64,000 nucleotides of DNA from Candidatus Symbiopectobacterium endolongispinus. Its GTDB lineage: Bacteria > Pseudomonadota > Gammaproteobacteria > Enterobacterales > Enterobacteriaceae. A model generated the notes under the pieces. The model saw only the letters and a program-made list of their open reading frames with translations, did not search any database and was not told the DNA's origin. A program made the position numbers and the translations under genes. Of this stretch, positions 22,260-33,178 are shown piece after piece (positions within the stretch are counted from its first letter, which is position 1; each line of letters starts with the position of its first letter). The stretch lies in the NCBI RefSeq assembly GCF_018777385.1, contig NZ_JAFJYB010000008.1, forward strand, positions 62,001-126,000, in the 5' to 3' direction.

Positions 22260-22790
22260 TATGAGTTTATTTAAAAAACATATCTCAAATATTGTTGTCA
22301 ATATTGCGCTCGTCGGGTTAGTCATCCAAAAATCACTGTGAAATAATTTGAAATATTTATCTGTTTTACGGATCCACTATCTCAAAAATAGGACTAATAA
22401 AAATAATCATCCTATCTCAATGATAAAATTGACAAATTTCTACAACTCTCGCATAACTATCATATCAAATTTAGGGAATTTTCCTATTAAAAAATATAAT
22501 ATATTGAAAATACAGTGTGTTACGCTATTGAATTAATAGGTATTGGTGAAATGGTTAATTACTGTAATTGATTTAAATTTGATTATTAATTACTTTTATT
22601 TAAGTGATAACGAGGGCGTTGATAAAGATGAAAATATTTTATTTATTATGCCGTCAGAGGATGGGACACCGTTATTATAAATTGTCCCTGTAAATTAAAT
22701 GGGCTACCTGTTGAGGAAAAATAAATAACGGGGGAGTAATCCCTTAAGCAGATAATTGCAGCGACGTACCGATGTGATACCTCGCTGCGG
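22260..22790. other. AT-rich spacer without a supported gene
   Basis: About 530 bases of markedly AT-rich sequence between the LuxR remnant and loiP. Short open frames occur (for example 22348-22536 on +) but lack family similarity or an RBS. Its base composition differs from the surrounding core genes, and it lies where speB would be expected nearby. Confidence 0.45.
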
Positions 22791-22807
22791 TGAGAGTATC
22801 GGTTGGG

Positions 22808-23560
22808 TTACTTGCCTGCGGCGATACGATCGCGAATGTGTTGTGCGCGTTCTTCGGCGGCAGGGTGTGAATCAAACATGCTGCTTTGTCGGCCCGCATC
22901 CAGTTTGGCCAATTTTTCAAAGCTGCTGGCTAACCCTTGTTGGTCGATGCCGCGCCGTTTTAGCAAGTCGAAAGAGTAGTCGTCGGCCTGACGTTCTTGC
23001 GTTTGAGAAAACTGGGCATTAACCAATTGTTCTCCCATATCAGCCAACTGGGATTGCGATAACGAGGTTGCCATACCGCCTGCCGAGGCGACGGCAGTGC
23101 GGGCCGCGCTGGTGGCATAGGCTACCTGCATCGCCTTACGGCTGTGGCCCAAAGCCACGTGCCCCATTTCATGCCCAAGCACGCCTTCGACTTCATTGTC
23201 CGTCATGGTATCCATTAGCCCGCTGTAGACGCGAATGCAGCCATTGGCCATTGCCCAGGCGTTCACGTCTTTAGTCTGGTACACCTTATAGTTGGCGGGA
23301 GTGCCATTGATATCGTACCCAAGGGCATCTGCGATGTTGCTCAGTCGTTTTGTATAGCTGCTGTCGGCAGGAGCGATGTTGGCCTCTTTATCCATTTGTG
23401 CACAAGACTGTTCGCTGAGCGTTTTGACTTGCGCGTCACTCAGTGTTGCTGCCTGAAACGCCTGCACTTCAGATTGCATCAGCGTATTGTTATCCAGGTT
23501 TTGGCAACCGCTCAGCAGGCTGGTGATAGTCAGAGCTAACAGCGGTGTTCTGATCCTCAT
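22808..23560 (-). CDS. loiP: LoiP-type outer-membrane metalloprotease (M48 lipoprotein)
   Basis: 250 residues from the ATG at 23560 (MRIRTPLLALTITSLLSGC), the family start; an ATG 18 bases upstream adds a basic tail. The lipobox LLSGC puts the lipidated Cys at residue 19. The zinc site is GHEMGHVALGH with the third ligand in the QERQADDYS helix; SSMFDSHPAAEERAQHI closes the protein. In E. coli LoiP (YggG) is a periplasmic protease linked to low osmolarity and BepA. Intact. Confidence 0.92.
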   Translation of the reverse strand: MRIRTPLLALTITSLLSGCQNLDNNTLMQSEVQAFQAATLSDAQVKTLSEQSCAQMDKEANIAPADSSYTKRLSNIADALGYDINGTPANYKVYQTKDVNAWAMANGCIRVYSGLMDTMTDNEVEGVLGHEMGHVALGHSRKAMQVAYATSAARTAVASAGGMATSLSQSQLADMGEQLVNAQFSQTQERQADDYSFDLLKRRGIDQQGLASSFEKLAKLDAGRQSSMFDSHPAAEERAQHIRDRIAAGK

Positions 23561-23579
23561 ACCCTTTTTTTTCCTCACT

Positions 23580-23931
23580 GGTTTTCAGACACATGCAGGT
23601 TCTGCTTACTAAAAGGCAGAAAAGATGTTCTTTTTTATCGACCACTATGATGAAACTCGGTTTCAAAATAGAGGAAAGCGAATGGTCTTAATATCGGAAA
23701 ACGGCGAATTCACTCGCAATTTCAGTAGGCTTTGTTGCATGTATGATAGTTAAAATCCTGTTTGGCGCAAAATAGCCATGAAATCCTCTTATTTCGCCAA
23801 TGGTTCCATGTGCAATCGCCCGCATTTTCATGTACATTTATAGCCATCCCTCTTTGGTCTTACTGGCTAACGTATTGATTGTTAAATGTATGTTTGGCAA
23901 GACATCTGTTCAATCCGATCTGGAGTAAAGC
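23580..23931. other. loiP-tktA divergent spacer
   Basis: About 350 bases between divergent genes. A GGAG RBS lies 6-7 bases before tktA. No coding sequence or clear operator recognised. Confidence 0.5.
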
Positions 23932-25926
23932 ATGTCCTCTCGTAAAGAACGTGCCAACGCCATCCGCGCACTCAGCATGGATGGCGTGCAAAAAGCCAAA
24001 TCCGGTCACCCGGGCGCACCCATGGGTATGGCAGATATCGCCGAAGTCCTGTGGCGCGATTACCTTAATCACAACCCGGCTAACCCCCACTGGGCCAACC
24101 GCGACCGTTTCGTCCTCTCCAACGGTCACGCTTCCATGCTCATCTACAGCCTGCTGCACCTAACCGGCTACAACCTGCCGATTGAAGAGCTCAAGAACTT
24201 TCGACAACTGCATTCCAAAACCCCGGGTCACCCGGAGTACGGCTACACCGACGGCGTGGAAACCACCACCGGCCCGCTCGGGCAGGGCATTGCCAACGCG
24301 GTCGGCATGGCGCTGGCAGAACGCACGCTGGCGGCGCAGTTCAACCGTCCGGGTCACGATATAGTTGACCACTTCACCTACGTCTTCATGGGTGATGGCT
24401 GCATGATGGAAGGCATCTCCCACGAGGTGTGTTCGCTGGCCGGTACCCTGAAGCTGGGCAAGCTGGTGGCATTCTATGATGACAACGGCATCTCCATTGA
24501 CGGTCACGTGGAAGGCTGGTTTACCGATGACACCGCAGCACGTTTTGAAGCCTACGGCTGGCACGTGGTGCGTGGGGTCGACGGCCATGACGCCGATGCC
24601 ATCACCCGCGCTATCGAACAGGCGCGCGCGGTGACGGACAAACCGTCCCTGCTGATGTGCAAAACCGTGATTGGTTTCGGCTCACCGAACAAGGCCGGTA
24701 CTCACGATTCCCACGGTGCGCCGCTGGGTGACGCCGAAGTGGCCGCTTCACGCGAACAGCTGGGCTGGAAATACCCGCCGTTTGAAATCCCCGCTGAAAT
24801 CTATGCCGCCTGGGATGCCAAAGCCGCTGGCGCGCAGAAAGAGAGCGTCTGGAACGAGACGTTTGCCGCCTATGCCAGAGCCTATCCGGAACTGGCTGCC
24901 GAATTCAAACGCCGTACCGTCGGTGACCTGCCGGCCAACTGGCAGGCTGATGCCCAGAAATTCATTGAAGACCTGCAAGCCAGCCCGGCAAAAATTGCCA
25001 GCCGCAAAGCCTCGCAGAACGCGCTGGAAGCCTACGGCAAACTGCTGCCGGAATTCCTCGGCGGCTCTGCCGACCTGGCACCGAGCAACCTGACCATCTG
25101 GTCCGGCTCGGTTTCACGGGATAAAGACCCGGCGGGCAACTACATCCATTACGGGGTGCGCGAGTTCGGCATGACCGCCATCGCCAACGGTCTGGCGCTG
25201 TACGGCGGCTTCCTGCCGTATACCGCGACCTTCCTGATGTTTGTGGAATATGCCCGTAACGCGGTGCGCATGGCCGCACTGATGAAAATCCGCAGTATCT
25301 ACGTCTATACCCATGACCCCATCGGTCTGGGTGAAGACGGCCCGACGCACCAGCCGGTAGAACAGCTGGCCAGCCTGCGCGTGACGCCAAACATGAGCAC
25401 CTGGCGTCCGACGGATCAGGTAGAAACCGCGGTGGCGTGGAAATACGCCATTGAGCGCAAGGATGGCCCGACGGCGCTGATCCTGTCGCGTCAAAACCTG
25501 GCGCAACAGGCACGCACCGCGCAGCAACTGGCGGACGTGGCGAAAGGCGCTTACGTGCTGAAAGACAGCGACGGTCAGCCAGACCTGATCCTGATTGCTA
25601 CCGGTTCAGAAGTAGAGCTGGCGGTTGCCGCCAGCGACGTGCTTAGCGCGCAGGGCCACAAGGTGCGTGTGGTTTCCATGCCGTCCACCGACGCATTCGA
25701 CAAGCAGGATGCGGCCTACCGTGAAGCGGTGCTGCCGAAAGCAGTGAGCGCCCGCGTGGCGATCGAAGCGGGGATTGCAGACTACTGGTACAAGTATGTT
25801 GGCCTTAACGGTGCGATTGTTGGCATGACGAGCTTCGGTGAATCGGCTCCGGCAGAAAAACTGTTCGAGGTGTTTGGCTTTACGGTGGATAACGTGGTGG
25901 CAAAAGCCAGCGCGTTGCTGAAGTAA
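23932..25926 (+). CDS. tktA: Transketolase 1
   Basis: 664 residues (E. coli TktA 663). The thiamine-diphosphate motif runs from [13 protein letters not shown] to DDNGISIDG. Also present are the catalytic-site strings [11 protein letters not shown] and [15 protein letters not shown], the pyrimidine-domain [10 protein letters not shown], and [19 protein letters not shown]. It moves two-carbon units in the non-oxidative pentose phosphate pathway. Intact. The epd-pgk-fbaA genes that follow in E. coli are replaced by nudK and the sugar-acid cluster. Confidence 0.97.
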   Translation: MSSRKERANAIRALSMDGVQKAKSGHPGAPMGMADIAEVLWRDYLNHNPANPHWANRDRFVLSNGHASMLIYSLLHLTGYNLPIEELKNFRQLHSKTPGHPEYGYTDGVETTTGPLGQGIANAVGMALAERTLAAQFNRPGHDIVDHFTYVFMGDGCMMEGISHEVCSLAGTLKLGKLVAFYDDNGISIDGHVEGWFTDDTAARFEAYGWHVVRGVDGHDADAITRAIEQARAVTDKPSLLMCKTVIGFGSPNKAGTHDSHGAPLGDAEVAASREQLGWKYPPFEIPAEIYAAWDAKAAGAQKESVWNETFAAYARAYPELAAEFKRRTVGDLPANWQADAQKFIEDLQASPAKIASRKASQNALEAYGKLLPEFLGGSADLAPSNLTIWSGSVSRDKDPAGNYIHYGVREFGMTAIANGLALYGGFLPYTATFLMFVEYARNAVRMAALMKIRSIYVYTHDPIGLGEDGPTHQPVEQLASLRVTPNMSTWRPTDQVETAVAWKYAIERKDGPTALILSRQNLAQQARTAQQLADVAKGAYVLKDSDGQPDLILIATGSEVELAVAASDVLSAQGHKVRVVSMPSTDAFDKQDAAYREAVLPKAVSARVAIEAGIADYWYKYVGLNGAIVGMTSFGESAPAEKLFEVFGFTVDNVVAKASALLK

Positions 25927-25943
25927 GTCTTAGACTGCTGAAG

Positions 25944-25979
25944 CCCCGTCATCCTCGGCGAAAGCCGGGGATGACGGGG
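25944..25979. repeat. Long GC-rich hairpin after tktA
   Basis: A 16-bp stem (CCCCGTCATCCTCGGC with its partner, one G-U) closed by GAAA, 17 bases after the tktA stop. No T run follows in either direction, so it looks more like a REP-type palindrome or mRNA 3'-end stabiliser than a classical terminator. Confidence 0.6.
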
Positions 25980-26027
25980 GTGGGCGGGAATTTGGTTTCA
26001 AAAGACTTGGTTACAGGTCTTGAGTAC

Positions 26028-26614
26028 TTAGGATACACACCACCCATGTAGCTGCGCATAGTGCAGCTACATGATGGTTTTCCCATCGCAGATACGCCTG
26101 TCTTTGATCATCGCCAGCGCGTCAGTAAACGACAGTTCGATAACCTCAATGTCTTTATCTTCCACGCCGCCTCCGCGTGCCAGACGTTGGGAAGGCGCGT
26201 ATTCTGCGGCAAAAAAACGCACCTTTTCCGTCACGCTACCGGGCGACATGTAGGCTTCAAACAATTTTTCGACCTGCTCGATACGATAGCCGGTTTCTTC
26301 CATGACTTCCTTACCTTACGGATGCACGCTTCCGGCGACAACTCATCCAGCAATCCCGCGCAGGTTTCCAACAGCATGCCGCTCTCATTACCGTTGAGGT
26401 AAGTCGGGATACGAAATTGGCGCGTCAGCACTACCGTCTTTTTATCCCGGTTATAGAGCAGAATGGTAGCACCGTCGCCTTTGTCATAAACTTCGCGCCG
26501 TTGTCGCACCACACCGCCGCATTTACGTTGCAGATCGAACGTGTAGTTGTGCAGCACATACCAGTTATCGGACAGCAGTTTCTTTTCAATGAGCTTTATG
26601 GGAGAGGACATCAC
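26028..26614 (-). pseudogene. nudK: NudK-type GDP-mannose/ADP-sugar pyrophosphatase, frameshift and nonsense
   Basis: The N-terminal half ([62 protein letters not shown]) runs to a lesion near 26310: TAAGG is duplicated in tandem, adding 5 bases and shifting the frame inside the Nudix box. The second half ([36 protein letters not shown]) is readable in the new frame until TAG at 26067-26069, with about 12 more in-frame codons to a TAA. E. coli NudK is 191 residues and hydrolyses GDP-mannose. The interrupted Nudix helix makes it inactive. Confidence 0.88.
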
Positions 26615-26648
26615 AACACTCCATCACGTGCTAACACACACGGCTGAC

Positions 26649-27461
26649 TTAACGAAACTCCTGATACAGATGTTCACCGCGAAAACCGATACGACGTGAT
26701 AGCGTCAGCGCCGCCGTTGAGATCAGCGACCCCAGCTCGGCAATGTGTTCAGGGTTGTCTTTTACTTTGGAAAACAGGCTGGCAATACTCAGCGCCGCTT
26801 GCACCTTACCTCGCGCGTTATAAATAGGTGCCGCGACACAAAAGACTTCCGCGTTATGCTCACGATCGTCAATCACGTAGCCGCGCTGGCGCGCTTCGTT
26901 CAGCACGCCGAAAAAACGCGCTTCATCCGTCACGGTGAAGGGGGTAATCGGCTGCAAACCACCGGTTTTATCGAGAATGGCTTTGACCTGTTCATCCGGC
27001 ATGGTCGCCAGCAGCGCCTTGCCAAGGCCGGTGCAATAAAGTGGGTTATTGGAACCGATGCGCGCAGATGTGCGTACTGATGCAGCACTCTCCACTTTAT
27101 CCAGATAGACCAGCATACCGTCGTTTCCCATCGCCAGGAACGAGGTTTTCTGCGCGCTGGCAGCCAGCTCTTCCAGCACGGAACGCGCGGCTTCATGAAA
27201 CGGCGTTTGATCGAGATAAACCGCACCGGTCTGGAACAATTTAAGCCCCAGACGGAAAGGTTTGACACGGGGATTGGCGATTTCAAGGTAGCCTTTATCC
27301 ACCAGCGTATAAATAATATCGAAGGTGGTGCTTTTCGGTATGCCTAACTGAGTACTGATTTCCGTTATGGTTAACTCATCCCGCGTTCCTGCTACCAACC
27401 ACAGCATATCCAGCGCTCTGGCCACCGAGCGATTGATTTTTCCCACGCCATCTATCCCCAT
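26649..27461 (-). CDS. IclR-family transcriptional regulator of the sugar-acid cluster
   Basis: 270 residues. The N-terminal winged HTH (residues about 15-75: NRSVARALDMLWLVAG, LTITEISTQLGIPKSTTFDII) is followed by the IclR effector domain (GSNNPLYCTGLGKALLA, RQRGYVIDDREHNAEVFCVAAPIYNARG). It is intact and faces the same way as the downstream-oriented cluster aldolase-MFS-kinases, whose products it plausibly represses. Its effector is unknown; a 2-keto-3-deoxy sugar acid is a reasonable guess from context. Confidence 0.88.
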   Translation of the reverse strand: MGIDGVGKINRSVARALDMLWLVAGTRDELTITEISTQLGIPKSTTFDIIYTLVDKGYLEIANPRVKPFRLGLKLFQTGAVYLDQTPFHEAARSVLEELAASAQKTSFLAMGNDGMLVYLDKVESAASVRTSARIGSNNPLYCTGLGKALLATMPDEQVKAILDKTGGLQPITPFTVTDEARFFGVLNEARQRGYVIDDREHNAEVFCVAAPIYNARGKVQAALSIASLFSKVKDNPEHIAELGSLISTAALTLSRRIGFRGEHLYQEFR

Positions 27462-27582
27462 GCATTCGCTTGCGCGGGATTATACAAGATAACCATAGCG
27501 GTAAGAAAAAATAAAAGTGCCCGATAAGGGCAACACGCGTTGATAATGCGGCAGGCAGCCTTTATCGGAAGATGATAGCCAA

Positions 27583-28251
27583 TCAGAGAGGATAACAAAC
27601 GTCGTCTGGCTTTTTATTTTCCCGGAAACGGGTAATAAAAGTCTGTGCCAAATCGGTTAACTGTTGCCACGCCTGTTCAGCCACTAACGTTTTATTGATC
27701 AGTTCGCTACCCACCCCAACGGCAAATGCACCGGCCTGTGCAAAGTCAGCGACATTATTCAACGTCACGCCGCCAACAGGAATGATGAAGAGATTGTTGA
27801 GCGGCCCCTGCAACTCCTTAAGATAGTTGACGCCCAGACCGTTGGCCGGGAACAGCTTCAGTAAGTCGACGCCCATGCGGCACGCCTGCAATATTTCTGA
27901 CGGTGTGGCGACAGCTGGGATCATCAGCTTCTGTTTTTCATGCACCATGCTGACCACCTGCGGATTAAAATCCGGTGCCAGCACAAAATTGGCACCCGCA
28001 TCCATCACCAACTGCGCCATTACCGGATTGATAACGGTTCCCGCACCGATCCACATTTTATCGCCCAATTCCACCGTGAGCGCTTCAATACTGCGCAGAT
28101 AACCTGACGTGTTGCAGGTCACTTCCAACACGCGCACGCCGCCATCGTAGAGCGCGCGTGCCACGGGGATCACCTCCTCTGGTTTTGTCCCTATGACAAT
28201 CGCGATAATGCCCGTTTCTTCTATGGCGTGAATCACTCGGTGCTTAATCAT
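27583..28251 (-). CDS. KDPG/KDPGal-type aldolase
   Basis: 222 residues, class I aldolase of the Eda/DgoA family. The Glu of VRVLEVTCNT (general base region), GAGTVINP, and the Schiff-base Lys in GVDLLKLFPANGLG are present, and PVGGVTLNN binds phosphate. It should split a 2-keto-3-deoxy-6-phospho sugar acid into pyruvate and glyceraldehyde 3-phosphate. Two DgoK-like kinases nearby favour the galactonate version (dgoA), but the sequence alone does not decide between substrates. Intact while its kinases and transporter are broken. Confidence 0.85.
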   Translation of the reverse strand: MIKHRVIHAIEETGIIAIVIGTKPEEVIPVARALYDGGVRVLEVTCNTSGYLRSIEALTVELGDKMWIGAGTVINPVMAQLVMDAGANFVLAPDFNPQVVSMVHEKQKLMIPAVATPSEILQACRMGVDLLKLFPANGLGVNYLKELQGPLNNLFIIPVGGVTLNNVADFAQAGAFAVGVGSELINKTLVAEQAWQQLTDLAQTFITRFRENKKPDDVCYPL

Positions 28252-28336
28252 TGATAACCTCTAACCCCTTTAATTAACTATTAACTCGACTGCAACAAAC
28301 GGCGAAAAAGGCGGCGCTAGGCCGCCTTCACTGCGA

Positions 28337-29640
28337 TCATGCATTAGCGACGATCGGTTTTCTGACGATGAACCAGTAGCACAGGGCGGCACAGCCGGCG
28401 ATGATCCCACCGCTGACAAACGCCATGGTGTAAGAACCAGTAGCATCGGCGATCATGCCGGTCACCAGCGGTGAGAGTGAATCGGCGAAGTAACCGCCGA
28501 AAATTTTGGATACTGTCCACGGAGGCCACCATTGACGCCGGAGCGACATCACCCGGTAATGCCCAGCCAGTTGCAGAGAGCGCCGAGAGCAGCGCCATGG
28601 CAATTACCAGCAGGGCCAGCGTACCGGTCAGGCTGGTCGCGAACGGAATAGCCACGACAGCAACGCCTGCCAGCAGCGCGGAGACGCTGATGGTGACGCG
28701 TTTGGCAACCAGTGAATCACTAAAAATTTCCATTTCATCAACCACTTGGAAAGATATCCGCCGCCAATGGCCCCGACGATACCGCCGAAGTAAGGAATAC
28801 TGGCGTAGATACCCAACGCTTTAAGCTCGATATTCTGGGTTTTCATCAAATAGAGCGGCAGGAAGGTGGTGAAGATATTCATCATCCACACATAGCAGAA
28901 CCAGCCCAGAATCATGCCCCATACTCATTTGTACTTGAACAGCCCACCCCAGCTTATGGTGACTTCGCTGTTGCCCAGTTTTTCTGCGGTACAACCGCCT
29001 TCTTTAGTATAATCCAGCTCTTCTTTGCTCAGCGTCGGATGCTTTTCCGGCTGATGGTAAGCAAAAATGAATAACACCAGGAAGATCAGACCAATACCAC
29101 CGGCGATAAAGAATAGAGCACGCCAGCCGAAAGGTACAATGATGGCAACCAGAATCGGCGGAGCAATGGCCGGACCCCATTTGGATGCAGCATCCCAGAA
29201 GCCTGTTGCCAGTGCGCGTTCTTTTTTCGGGAACCAGGGTGCGGTGATTTTCGCCGCACCCGGCCAGCACGGTGCTTTCGTAATACCCAGGATGCCGCGC
29301 GCAAACAACAGCGTGGTGAGGTTGCTACAGGCACCAGTCAACATGGTGGCGCCGCTCCACAGGCCGATTGCCCAACTGTAGACTTTCTTCGGACCAAATT
29401 ATCGACCAGCCAGCCGGAAGGCAGTTGGCACATGGCGTAAATCAATGCAAACACGGACCCCATTAAACCAATATCGGTATTGGTCAAATGCAGATCTTTC
29501 ATCATATCGGGCGCGGCAATGGATAATGCAGCGCGATCGAGATAATTGATAATGCCACCAATTAATAACAAGAAAACGACAAACCACCGTTTCTTGCCGA
29601 TTTTTTTACTCGCGGCATCGGTATTAACCAGAGTACTCAT
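28337..29640 (-). pseudogene. MFS sugar-acid transporter (ACS family, ExuT/DgoT type), several frameshifts
   Basis: Start MSTLVNTDAASKKIGKKRW and the first helices (FVVFLLLIGGIINYLDRAAL, the conserved NYLDR motif) are in frame one. The frame breaks near 29395, continues as LFARGILGITKAPCWPGAAK and ATGFWDAASKWGPAIAPP, stops near 28925, resumes with MILGWFCYVWMMNIFTTFLP, shifts again near 28740 and 28515, and ends ...YWFIVRKPIVANA at 28337. That makes at least four lesions over a normal 12-helix MFS length. The ACS family imports galactonate, glucarate or hexuronates with protons. Confidence 0.85.
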
Positions 29641-29716
29641 CGTGATATTCCTATAATAATACCTGTAGGGTAAGAGGTAATGGCATTCTTCTGCCTGCTA
29701 ACAGATGGAATGTTAG

Positions 29717-30681
29717 TTAAATAATTTTCCTGACCCGGGCAATTTCCAATGCACCTAAGCCAGACAGCGAAGGCTGATTATCATCAATCACCATCACGTC
29801 GCCGGTAAAAAAGGCATCATCCTTAATTAATATTTCAAAGGCGTTCTTTAATATTTTCTTGCCGCAAATCACTAACGTGGCATTCGGGGAGATATTCAGC
29901 GCTTTGCTGTTTTTGATCGCGAGAATATCCGTTTGTAATACCGCACCGAGTAAATAGTTCGCCTTTTGGTTATCACTCAGTGCCGCGAACATATCGAGAA
30001 TGCGCACCGAGAAGCAGCTGCGCGCCAGGCCGACGGCAGCACAATCACGTGCGCCTTGCAGCAGATACTGCGCTTCTACTTCATTGGCGAACTGGTGTTT
30101 CAGCGAGCTGGCCAGAATGGTGCGTTGCGTAATAACATCCAGCAACTCACCGGCAATGGTGGTTACGCAGCCTTCAATACGGTTATCTGAATCGACTTTA
30201 ATGAATTTGGAGTGAGAGCCTGGCTGGATAATCAGCGCAGAGCCGCGAATATCCAATGCGGCAATGGCACCGATGGTTTCCACTTCCTCACCGCGCATCA
30301 CATCCATTTTTTCGACGTTTTCCGGTGCAACCGCGCTATCGTTGTTGCGAATGCCGGGAACAAACCAGATCGGCTGATCGCTCACCTCGGGAATGACCTG
30401 CTGCACCATACTCGCCGCCAATTCGTTAATGCCTGCCGGTGCCACAACATGTGGGATTTCACACAGGCCAACATTGGAGGTGATCATGCCAGCAGAAAGA
30501 TAGGTCACTTTAGCCTCTGGCGGTAACGCCGCCTGCACGCCACGCGTCAGGTTTCTTTGCTGCCGGTGATAGCCGTGTCGCGCACGCCAACCGCCTGACT
30601 AGCTTCAGCAATAATGCGATTGTCCTGCCAGACAAAAACGCGCGTGTTGGTGGTGCCAGTATCAATCGTAACGGAATACAT
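29717..30681 (-). pseudogene. DgoK-like 2-keto-3-deoxygalactonate kinase (copy 1), frameshifted
   Basis: From the ATG at 30681 the frame reads YSVTIDTGTTNTRVFVWQD (the sugar-kinase phosphate-1 motif) and stops at a TGA after GSKET near 30540. The rest is open from LTRGVQAALPPEAKV to IARVRKII at 29717, with SAGMITSNVGL, VMRGEEVETIGA and the LGALEIARV tail. A 1-2 base indel separates the two. The enzyme phosphorylates KDGal for the aldolase. A paralogous copy follows immediately upstream. Confidence 0.83.
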
Positions 30682-30696
30682 GTTTCTCTCCTGCCC

Positions 30697-31700
30697 TTAA
30701 CCCTGTTGCCCCAGTTCAACGCGAGCGGCGATATAGCCCGCGCCTTCCACCACCAGTATGTCAATCTCGTCCCGCGCGGTGATAAGCGTCGCCGGACGCG
30801 TCAGACCGAGAGCGTTTTTCATCATGTGCTGGTAGATATGGCAGCACTGCGCGTTACCGACAAAAATAACTTCACCGTTCAGGTCAAACCCTTGCCGCTG
30901 GGCATCGGCAAACAGTTTCATGTCGTCAGCCGCCATCGTCGCTTCGCAGAACAGCTTGCGTTCCGCCGGTTGGGTATCCAGTGAGAATTGAATAAAGCGG
31001 GTCAGTAGAATGGTGCGCAACAGACCACTTTGCTGCACGCTGCGGTAGGCCGCATCGGCAATTTGCTCAGAGAAGCCGTTGGGTTGGGGTTCAGCACTTT
31101 TAACGCTGGAGCCAATAAAGGTCTCTTTCAGAACAGCGGCATACACCTGACCGCTCAGCGATGTCATGCTGCCCGCCAGTCTTCCTTGCGCATCAATGTG
31201 AATCAGCTTGGTGGTCGATCCCAGCTCAATAATGGTGCATGGCAACGCGGGCTTATGGCGGCTCAACACGCCAATCGCCTGCGTTTCTTCACCACGCATC
31301 AAATCCAGCGATGCGATCCCTTCCCAGCCGCATTTTTAATGCCGGGTATAAACACCACGGGAATATCGATCGGGAAAATGGCCGGATCGCGATACTGGCG
31401 GGCAAAGGTGGCAAGATCATCGATGTTGACCGGGGCGGTCAGGTGCGGGATCTCTACCAGCCCCAGATTAGAGGTGATCATTCCTGAAGCGATGGCAAAA
31501 CGCACATCGTTGAGTGTCAGGCTTTCCTGCGTTAGCAATTGTTGGAAACCGGTGGCAATGCCCTCTTTCAAAGCGACATTATTACCGGTCGCTGCCGTGC
31601 TGTTTACCCCGACCGGAATTTCATTTTTACTGATTACCGCCTGATCTTTGATCAGATAAAGGCGGGTATTGGTAGAACCGCAATCAATAACCACAAACAT
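30697..31700 (-). pseudogene. DgoK-like 2-keto-3-deoxygalactonate kinase (copy 2), frameshifted
   Basis: Start MFVVIDCGSTNTRLYLI at 31700. The frame runs through IASGMITSNLGLVEIPHL to NAAGKG and is lost near 31320. The second part (SLDLMMRGEETQAIGVLS, STTKLIHIDAQGRLAGSMTS, VVEGAGYIAARVELG) ends at 30697. It is about 40% like copy 1 by eye, so it is an old paralogue rather than a recent duplication. Two adjacent DgoK-like genes in one cluster may have handled different keto-deoxy acids. Both are now broken. Confidence 0.83.
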
Positions 31701-31880
31701 AATCGTTAGCCTCTTATTTTCACAATATTTATAACGGCCATAAAAATAGGGTATAGAAGTCCTCTGACGATAAAATCTCATCAGTCGGAATAGCTTTTTA
31801 TTGTCTGGTGCGGATTGATATTAATTACATCACGCACCAGATAAATAAGCGTTTATCCCTGGTGGATAACGCACTCAGAA

Positions 31881-33018
31881 TTACAAGCAGCCCTGATAAA
31901 TTTCCCGAATTTTTTCTCCGTCTGGTACACGTGGATTATTCGACAGCACGACTTTCATGGTGGTTAATACATTATTAATCAACCAATCGAAGTACTCTTC
32001 TTTAACGCCCAATTGCGTCAACGTAGGCACCATATTAATGCCCATTAGGAATTGATGAACCGCCGCCACACTGCTTTCTGCCGCCTGTTCCTGGCCCATG
32101 TCGCGCGTATCGACCTCATGGCTTTGGCGATAGCAGCAAATTTCTCCGGTGCCGCAGGCCAGGTATATTCCATAAAGGGTTTGTAAATGGCCGCGATACC
32201 TTCCGCATGCACCACATCTAACAAACCGCCCATCGGGTGCTGCAACGCATGCGGCAACGTGGTGCCCGCGCAGTCAATTGCCATGCCCGCCAATGAGCTG
32301 GCCAGCGTGACGTTCTCCCAGGCAGCCACGTTGGTGACATCTTCATAGACCAGTGGCAGGTTCTGCGCGATCAACTCAATCGCACGCAGGGACAGCATTT
32401 CGCTGAACGGCGTGGCATTCTTGGAAATGTAGGATTCCAGCGCATGGAACAGCACATCGGCTCCCGGTCCGGCGATCACGCGTTTTGGCAGGGTCAGCAT
32501 CAATTCAGGATCGATAATGGCTGCCTTCGGGTAGATGAGCGGATTCACCAAGCCTTTCTTGTCATTGGTTTCCGGATTGGTGAACACCGCGGTGCGGTTA
32601 GCCTCACTGCCGGTACCTGCTGTAGTAGGGATGAGGATGATCGGCAACGCACTGGTACCGACTTTACGACCAAACACGTAATCCCAGATGTTACCTTCAT
32701 TAACCGCAGAAAAGGCGATTCCTTTCGCCATGTCCATCGCACTGCCGCCGCCGAGACCGATCACCAGATCGCACCCTGCGCCCCCTCAGCCACCAGAGTG
32801 GACAGCTGGTTCTGCATAAAGCGATCGTAAACCGCAAACGTGACGCCTGCTTCCGTTAGCGATTGCTGCACCGCCTGCAACTGCCCGGTGGGTTTGGAGC
32901 TGTCTGACGCCACCAGCAGCGCCTTTTTACCGTAAGGGCGGGCAATGTCGCCCACTTGCTTGTGTCGTCCTAATCCAAAATGAAATTTGACGGGATTACT
33001 GTAATCAAAAGCTGGCAT
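31881..33018 (-). pseudogene. Iron-containing (group III) alcohol dehydrogenase, two frameshifts
   Basis: Start MPAFDYSNPVKFHFGLGRHK at 33018; frame lost near 32762. The cofactor motif GLGGGSAMDMAKG, PIILIPTTAGTGSEA and the metal-binding region (HALESYISKNATPFSE, HALQHPMGG, HAEGIAAIYKPFMEY) are in the second piece, and the C-terminal end (FLMGINMVPTLTQLG...IREIYQGCL) is in a third after a shift near 32100. A role in the sugar-acid cluster is inferred from orientation and spacing only; candidates are lactaldehyde- or tartronate-semialdehyde-type reductases. Confidence 0.85.
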
Positions 33019-33178
33019 CTTTCACCTCTTTTTGTTCGCATATGCGAACACTGTTCTTATTAATGATCCAGATAATAGAGAGGAGGAAAAATGAGCGCCA
33101 GCCTTTTGATAAAAAAATGGACTGCCATCACATTTATTGTGACGACAATCCGTTAGACGTGAGAAATATTATATTGCG

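Noticed and set aside
22348..22536. 62-codon plus-strand frame in the AT-rich spacer
   Set aside because: Composition simply reflects few stops by chance; no RBS and no similarity.
25944..25979. Classical rho-independent terminator of tktA
   Set aside because: Strong stem but no T run on either side; listed as a palindromic repeat instead.
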